Assembly: GCF_030419005.1 (NCBI RefSeq)
Contig: NZ_CP106951.1
Location: forward strand, 806,001 to 870,000
DNA: 64,000 nucleotides
Direction: 5' to 3'
Origin: Eleftheria terrae
GTDB taxonomy: Bacteria > Pseudomonadota > Gammaproteobacteria > Burkholderiales > Burkholderiaceae_C
The translations under genes were made by a program, and so were the position numbers. The notes beneath the pieces are model-generated. The model was given only the letters and a program-made list of their open reading frames with translations. It had not been told where the DNA came from and ran no database searches. How positions within the stretch are numbered: position 1 is the first letter of the stretch; the number at the start of each line of letters is the position of its first letter. Shown one piece after another: positions 42,601-48,600 of the stretch.

Positions 42601-45600
42601 CAAATGCCACCTTCGTCGCCACCACGGTGAACTACAGTGGCGTCAGCGGCAACCTCGGTGGCGACAACGCCCTGCAAACCTTCCTCGGCAGTGACGCGGC
42701 GTCGTTGAACCTCGACCCGGCCAACAGTCGGGGCGCCATCCTTCGCATGAGCGGCACGGTTCAACTCGAAGCCGGCACGTACAACCTGCGGGTCCTGGCT
42801 GACGACGGTTACTCCATCCGTGTCGATGGCGTGGTCGTTGCCGAAGTGCCGAACAACCAGTCCCCCACCACGACCACCCATGCCGCATTCACCGTGAGCG
42901 GTGGCGCGCATGTGGTCGAGATCATCTACTGGGACCAGGGCGGCAATGCCGTTTTCCAACCCAGCATCAGCAGCGACGGCGGCGCCACCTACCGCCCCCT
43001 CGGCACCCTGCCGCTGGCGCATGAGAGCTTCACCACCCGCGAGGACAACCCGCTGGTGATCACCCCCGCAGCCCTGCTCGCCAACGACACCGATGCCGAT
43101 GGCGACAAGCTGTCCATCATCTCGGTGCAGGCCCCGGTGAACGGCACCGTCGCCCTCGTCAATGGCCAGGTGGTGTTCACGCCAGCCGCCAACTACAACG
43201 GCGCCGCATCCTTCACCTACACCGTGTCCGACGGCCACGGCGGTACCGCCACAGCCACCGCCAACATCACCGTGGGTGCCGTCAACGACGCCCCCGTGAA
43301 TACCCTGCCCGGCGCACAAAGCTTCGCCGAAGACCAGACCCGGGTGTTCTCGTCCGCCAACGGCAATGCCATCACGGTGGCCGATGTCGATGCCGGCACC
43401 ACCCTGACCACCACGCTCAGCGTCGGCTCCGGCGTGCTGACCCTGGGCGCGACCTCGGGCGTCACCGTGAGCGGCAACGGCACGGGCAGCGTCACCCTGG
43501 TCGGCAGCGCAGCTGCAATCAACGCCGCACTCAACGGCACGACCTACACGCCGGTGGCAGACGCCACGGGCACGGTCAGCCTGCGTGTCACCACCTCCGA
43601 CGGCAGCACCACCGACACCGACAGCGTGGACCTGACGCTCACCCCGGTGGCCGACATCACGGCCGACACGGCAAACGCGAGCGAAGACACCACGATCACC
43701 CTGCCGGTGCTGAGCAACGACAGCTTCGAGAACGCCGGCCGCACCATCACCGCCATCGATGGCACCACCATCACGGCCGGTGGCGCCGCGGTCGGCGTGG
43801 CCAACGGCAGCGTCAGCCTCAACGCCAGTGGCCAGCTCATCTTCACGCCGACCGCCAACTACAACGGCAGCACCAGCTTCACCTACACGGTCAGCTCGGG
43901 CGGCAACACCGAGACCGCAACCGTCACGGTCAATGTCGCGGCAGTCAACGATGCGCCGGTGCTTGACCTGGATGCAGACAATTCGAGCGGTGCAAGCGGC
44001 AGCGGCTACGTCGTCGCCTACACCGAGCAGGCCCCCGGCGTTGCCATCGCCGACATCGACCTCGGCCTCAGCGATGTCGACCACACCTCGCTGAGCGGCG
44101 CCACGATCACCCTGGGCAACCGCCAGGCCGGTGACTCGCTGGCCCTGGGCACCTTGCCGTCCGGCGTCACCGGTAGCCTGTCGGTCACGTCCGGCCAGGT
44201 GGTCGTCACGCTCACCGGCACCGCCAGCCTGGCTAACTACCAGAACGCCATCCGCGCCATCACCTTCGCCAACGACAGCGACACGCCGGCCACGACGCCC
44301 CGCACCATCACGGTGTCGGTGACCGATGGCCAGACCACCAGCAACACCGCCACCACCACGGTGAATGTCACTGCGGTCAACGACGCCCCGGTCACCACCG
44401 ACGTGACGGCCAGCGGCGCCGAAGACAGCACCATCCCGGTCACCCTCACCGCCACTGATGTGGACGGCACCGTGGCCAGCTTCCGGGTCTCCGCGCTGCC
44501 CGCCAACGGCACGCTGTACCTCGATGCCGGCATGACCCAGGCGGTCACCGCCAACACCGACCTCAGCGCCACCAATGGCTCGCTGACGCTGTACTTCCGC
44601 CCGACGGCCGACTGGAACGGCAACACCAGCTTCCAGTACGCCGCCAAGGACCACCTCGGCCTGGTCGATGCCACGCCCAACACGGCCGCCATCACGGTGA
44701 CCGCGGTCAACGACGCCCCGGTCACCGCGAACGTGACCGCCAGCGGCGCCGAAGACAGCACCATCCCGGTCACCCTCTCCGCCACCGATGTGGACGGCAC
44801 CGTGGCCAGCTTCCGGGTCTCTGCGCTGCCGGCCAACGGCACGCTGTACCTCGATGCCGGCATGACCCAAGTAGTCACTGCCAACACCGATCTCAGCGCC
44901 ACCAATGGCTCGCTGACGCTGTACTTCCGTCCCACTGCCGACTGGAACGGCAACACCAGCTTCCAGTACGCCGCCAAGGACCACCTCGGCCTGGTCGATG
45001 CCACGCCCAACACGGCCGCCATCACGGTGACCGCCGTCAACGACGCCCCGGTCACCACCGACGTCACAGCCACCGGCGCCGAGGACAGCACCATCCCGGT
45101 CACCCTCACCGCCACCGATGTGGACGGCACCGTGGCCAGCTTCCGGGTTTCCGCGCTGCCGGCCAACGGCACGCTGTACCTCGATGCCGGCATGACCCAA
45201 GTAGTCACTGCCAACACCGATCTCAGCGCCACCAATGGCTCGCTGACGCTGTACTTCCGTCCCACCGCCGACTGGAACGGCAACACCAGCTTCCAGTACG
45301 CCGCCAAGGACCACCTCGGCCTGGTCGATGCCACGCCCAACACGGCTGCCATCACGGTGACCGCCGTCAACGACGCCCCGGTCACCACCGACGTCACAGC
45401 CACCGGCGCCGAGGACAGCACCATCCCGGTCACCCTCACCGCCACTGATGTGGACGGCACCGTGGCCAGCTTCCGGGTTTCCGCGCTGCCCGCCAACGGC
45501 ACGCTGTACCTCGATGCCGGCATGACCCAAGTAGTCACTGCCAACACCGATCTCAGCGCCACCAATGGCTCGCTGACGCTGTACTTCCGTCCCACCGCCG

Positions 45601-48600
45601 ACTGGAACGGCAACACCAGCTTCCAGTACGCCGCCAAGGACCACCTCGGCCTGGTCGATGCCACGCCCAACACGGCCAGCATCACGGTGACCGCCGTCAA
45701 CGACGCCCCGGTCACCACCGACGTCACAGCCACCGGCGCCGAGGACAGCACCATCCCGGTCACCCTCACCGCCACTGATGTGGACGGCACCGTGGCCAGC
45801 TTCCGGGTTTCCGCGCTGCCGGCCAACGGCACGCTGTACCTCGATGCCGGCATGACCCAAGTAGTCACTGCCAACACCGATCTCAGCGCCACCAATGGCT
45901 CGCTGACGCTGTACTTCCGTCCCACCGCCGACTGGAACGGCAACACCAGCTTCCAGTACGCCGCCAAGGACCACCTCGGCCTGGTCGATGCCACGCCCAA
46001 CACGGCTGCCATCACGGTGACCGCCGTCAACGACGCCCCGGTCACCACCGACGTCACAGCCACCGGCGCCGAGGACAGCACCATCCCGGTCACCCTCACC
46101 GCCACTGATGTGGACGGCACCGTGGCCAGCTTCCGGGTTTCCGCGCTGCCGGCCAACGGCACGCTGTACCTCGATGCCGGCATGACCCAAGTAGTCACTG
46201 CCAACACCGATCTCAGCGCCACCAATGGCTCGCTGACGCTGTACTTCCGTCCCACCGCCGACTGGAACGGCAACACCAGCTTCCAGTACGCCGCCAAGGA
46301 CCACCTCGGCCTGGTCGATGCCACGCCCAACACGGCCGCCATCACGGTGACCGCCGTCAACGACGCCCCGGTCACCACCGACGTCACAGCCACCGGCGCC
46401 GAGGACAGCACCATCCCGGTCACCCTCACCGCCACTGATGTGGACGGCACCGTGGCCAGCTTCCGGGTTTCCGCGCTGCCGGCCAACGGCACGCTGTACC
46501 TCGATGCCGGCATGACCCAAGTAGTCACTGCCAACACCGATCTCAGCGCCACCAATGGCTCGCTGACGCTGTACTTCCGCCCGACCGCCGACTGGAACGG
46601 CAACACCAGCTTCCAGTACGCCGCCAAGGACCACCTCGGCCTGGTCGATGCCACGCCCAACACGGCTGCCATCACGGTGACCGCGGTCAACGACGCCCCG
46701 GTCACCGCGAACGTGACGGCCAGCGGCGCCGAAGACAGCACCATCCCGGTCACCCTCACCGCCACTGATGTGGACGGCACCGTGGCCAGCTTCCGGGTCT
46801 CCGCGCTGCCCGCCAACGGCACGCTGTACCTCGATGCCGGCATGACCCAGGCGGTCACCGCCAACACCGACCTCAGCGCCACCAATGGCTCGCTGACGCT
46901 GTACTTCCGCCCGACGGCCGACTGGAACGGCAACACCAGCTTCCAGTACGCCGCCAAGGACGAGCTCGGCCTGGTCGATGCCACGCCCAACACGGCTGCC
47001 ATCACGGTGACCGCGGTCAACGACGCCCCGGTCACCGCGAACGTGACCGCCAGCGGCGCCGAAGACAGCACCATCCCGGTCACCCTCTCCGCCACCGATG
47101 TGGACGGCACCGTGGCCAGCTTCCGGGTCTCCGCGCTGCCGGCCAACGGCACGCTGTACCTCGATGCCGGCATGACCCAAGTGGTCACCGCCAACACCGA
47201 CCTCAGCGCCACCAATGGCTCGTTGACGCTGTACTTCCGTCCCACTGCCGACTGGAACGGCAACACCAGCTTCCAGTACGCCGCCAAGGACCACCTCGGC
47301 CTGGTCGATGCCACGCCCAACACGGCCAGCATCGCGGTGAGCGCCGTCAACGACGCGCCGGTTGCCACGCCGGTGGCCGTCACCGGCACCGAAGACACTC
47401 CGCTCACGCTCACCTGGGCCCAGTTCGGCGTGACGGACGTCGACAGCGCAGCGACCACGCTCGGCATCACCATCACCAGCCTGCCGGCCGACGGCACGCT
47501 GCAGATGTCCACCAACGGCAGCACCTGGACAGCCGTCACCGTCAACTCGGTGATCAGCAAGGCAGCCATCGATGCCGGCCACTTCCGCTTCGTGCCAGAC
47601 AGCAACGAAAGCGGCGCCGACGCCTACGGCGGCAGCGCCGCTGGCAACCGGCAGTCGGACTACGCCCGCTTCAACTTCACGCCCACGGACGGTTCGGCCG
47701 CCGGCAGCACGCAAACGGCGGTGATCAACATCACCCCCGTGGCCGACACACCGACGCTCACGCAGAGCTCGGCCGTCAACCCGGGCACCGTGCTGGTGCC
47801 AGGCGGCGCCGGCACCCTGATGCGCGACTACTTCAAGGCCCTGCCCGGCATCGGCTCCACCAGCAGCAGCAGCGCGCCCGACTCGATGGAAACCGCCATC
47901 GAGAACGCGGTGCCCACCAGCAGCGCTGCCGTCAGCAATGCAGGCGAAACCGGCAGCGCCCGCATCACGGTCGCGGTCGACGATGCCTACAAAGTGCAAG
48001 GCCTCATCTACCTGGAAGCCGGCCGCACCTACAACTTCACCGGCTACGCGGACGACACGGTGCGCCTGGAGATTGGCGGCAACACGCTGATCTCCGGCCG
48101 CTGGGGCGGCGGCGGCCAGGCCGACAGCGGCACTTTCTCCACCGGCGCGATGACGGTGGCCACCACTGGCTACTATTCGCTGGAGTTCTTCGTCTACAAC
48201 ACCAGCGGCCCGGGCGATTTCGACCTCAACGTCAGCATCGACGGCAAGGCGGCGGTCGATGTGTCGACCGCCAACATCCCGCTGTACGGCAGCATCGGCC
48301 AGGTCGAAGCCCTCGGCGGCCAGCACGGCGCCTTTGTCGCCACCGGTGAAGGCGGCTACTACCCGGTGGCCTACAACACCGGCATGCAAGGCAGCACCGT
48401 GCGGCTGGCGCCCATCACCGCCGCGCTGGCGGACACCGATGGTTCCGAAACCCTGGCCGTGCGTGTCTCCAACATCCCGGTGGGCGTCACGCTGAGCGAT
48501 GGCAGCAACACCTTCACCGCGAGCGGCGGCGTCACTTCGGTCAACGTGAGCGGCTGGAACCTGTCGTCCCTGCGGGTCACGGCACCGTCCAGCTACAGCG

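Noticed and set aside
44237..47605. Another 1,122-codon minus-strand frame over the 330-bp array.
   Set aside because: Same cause: a stop-free antisense frame repeated nine times by the array.
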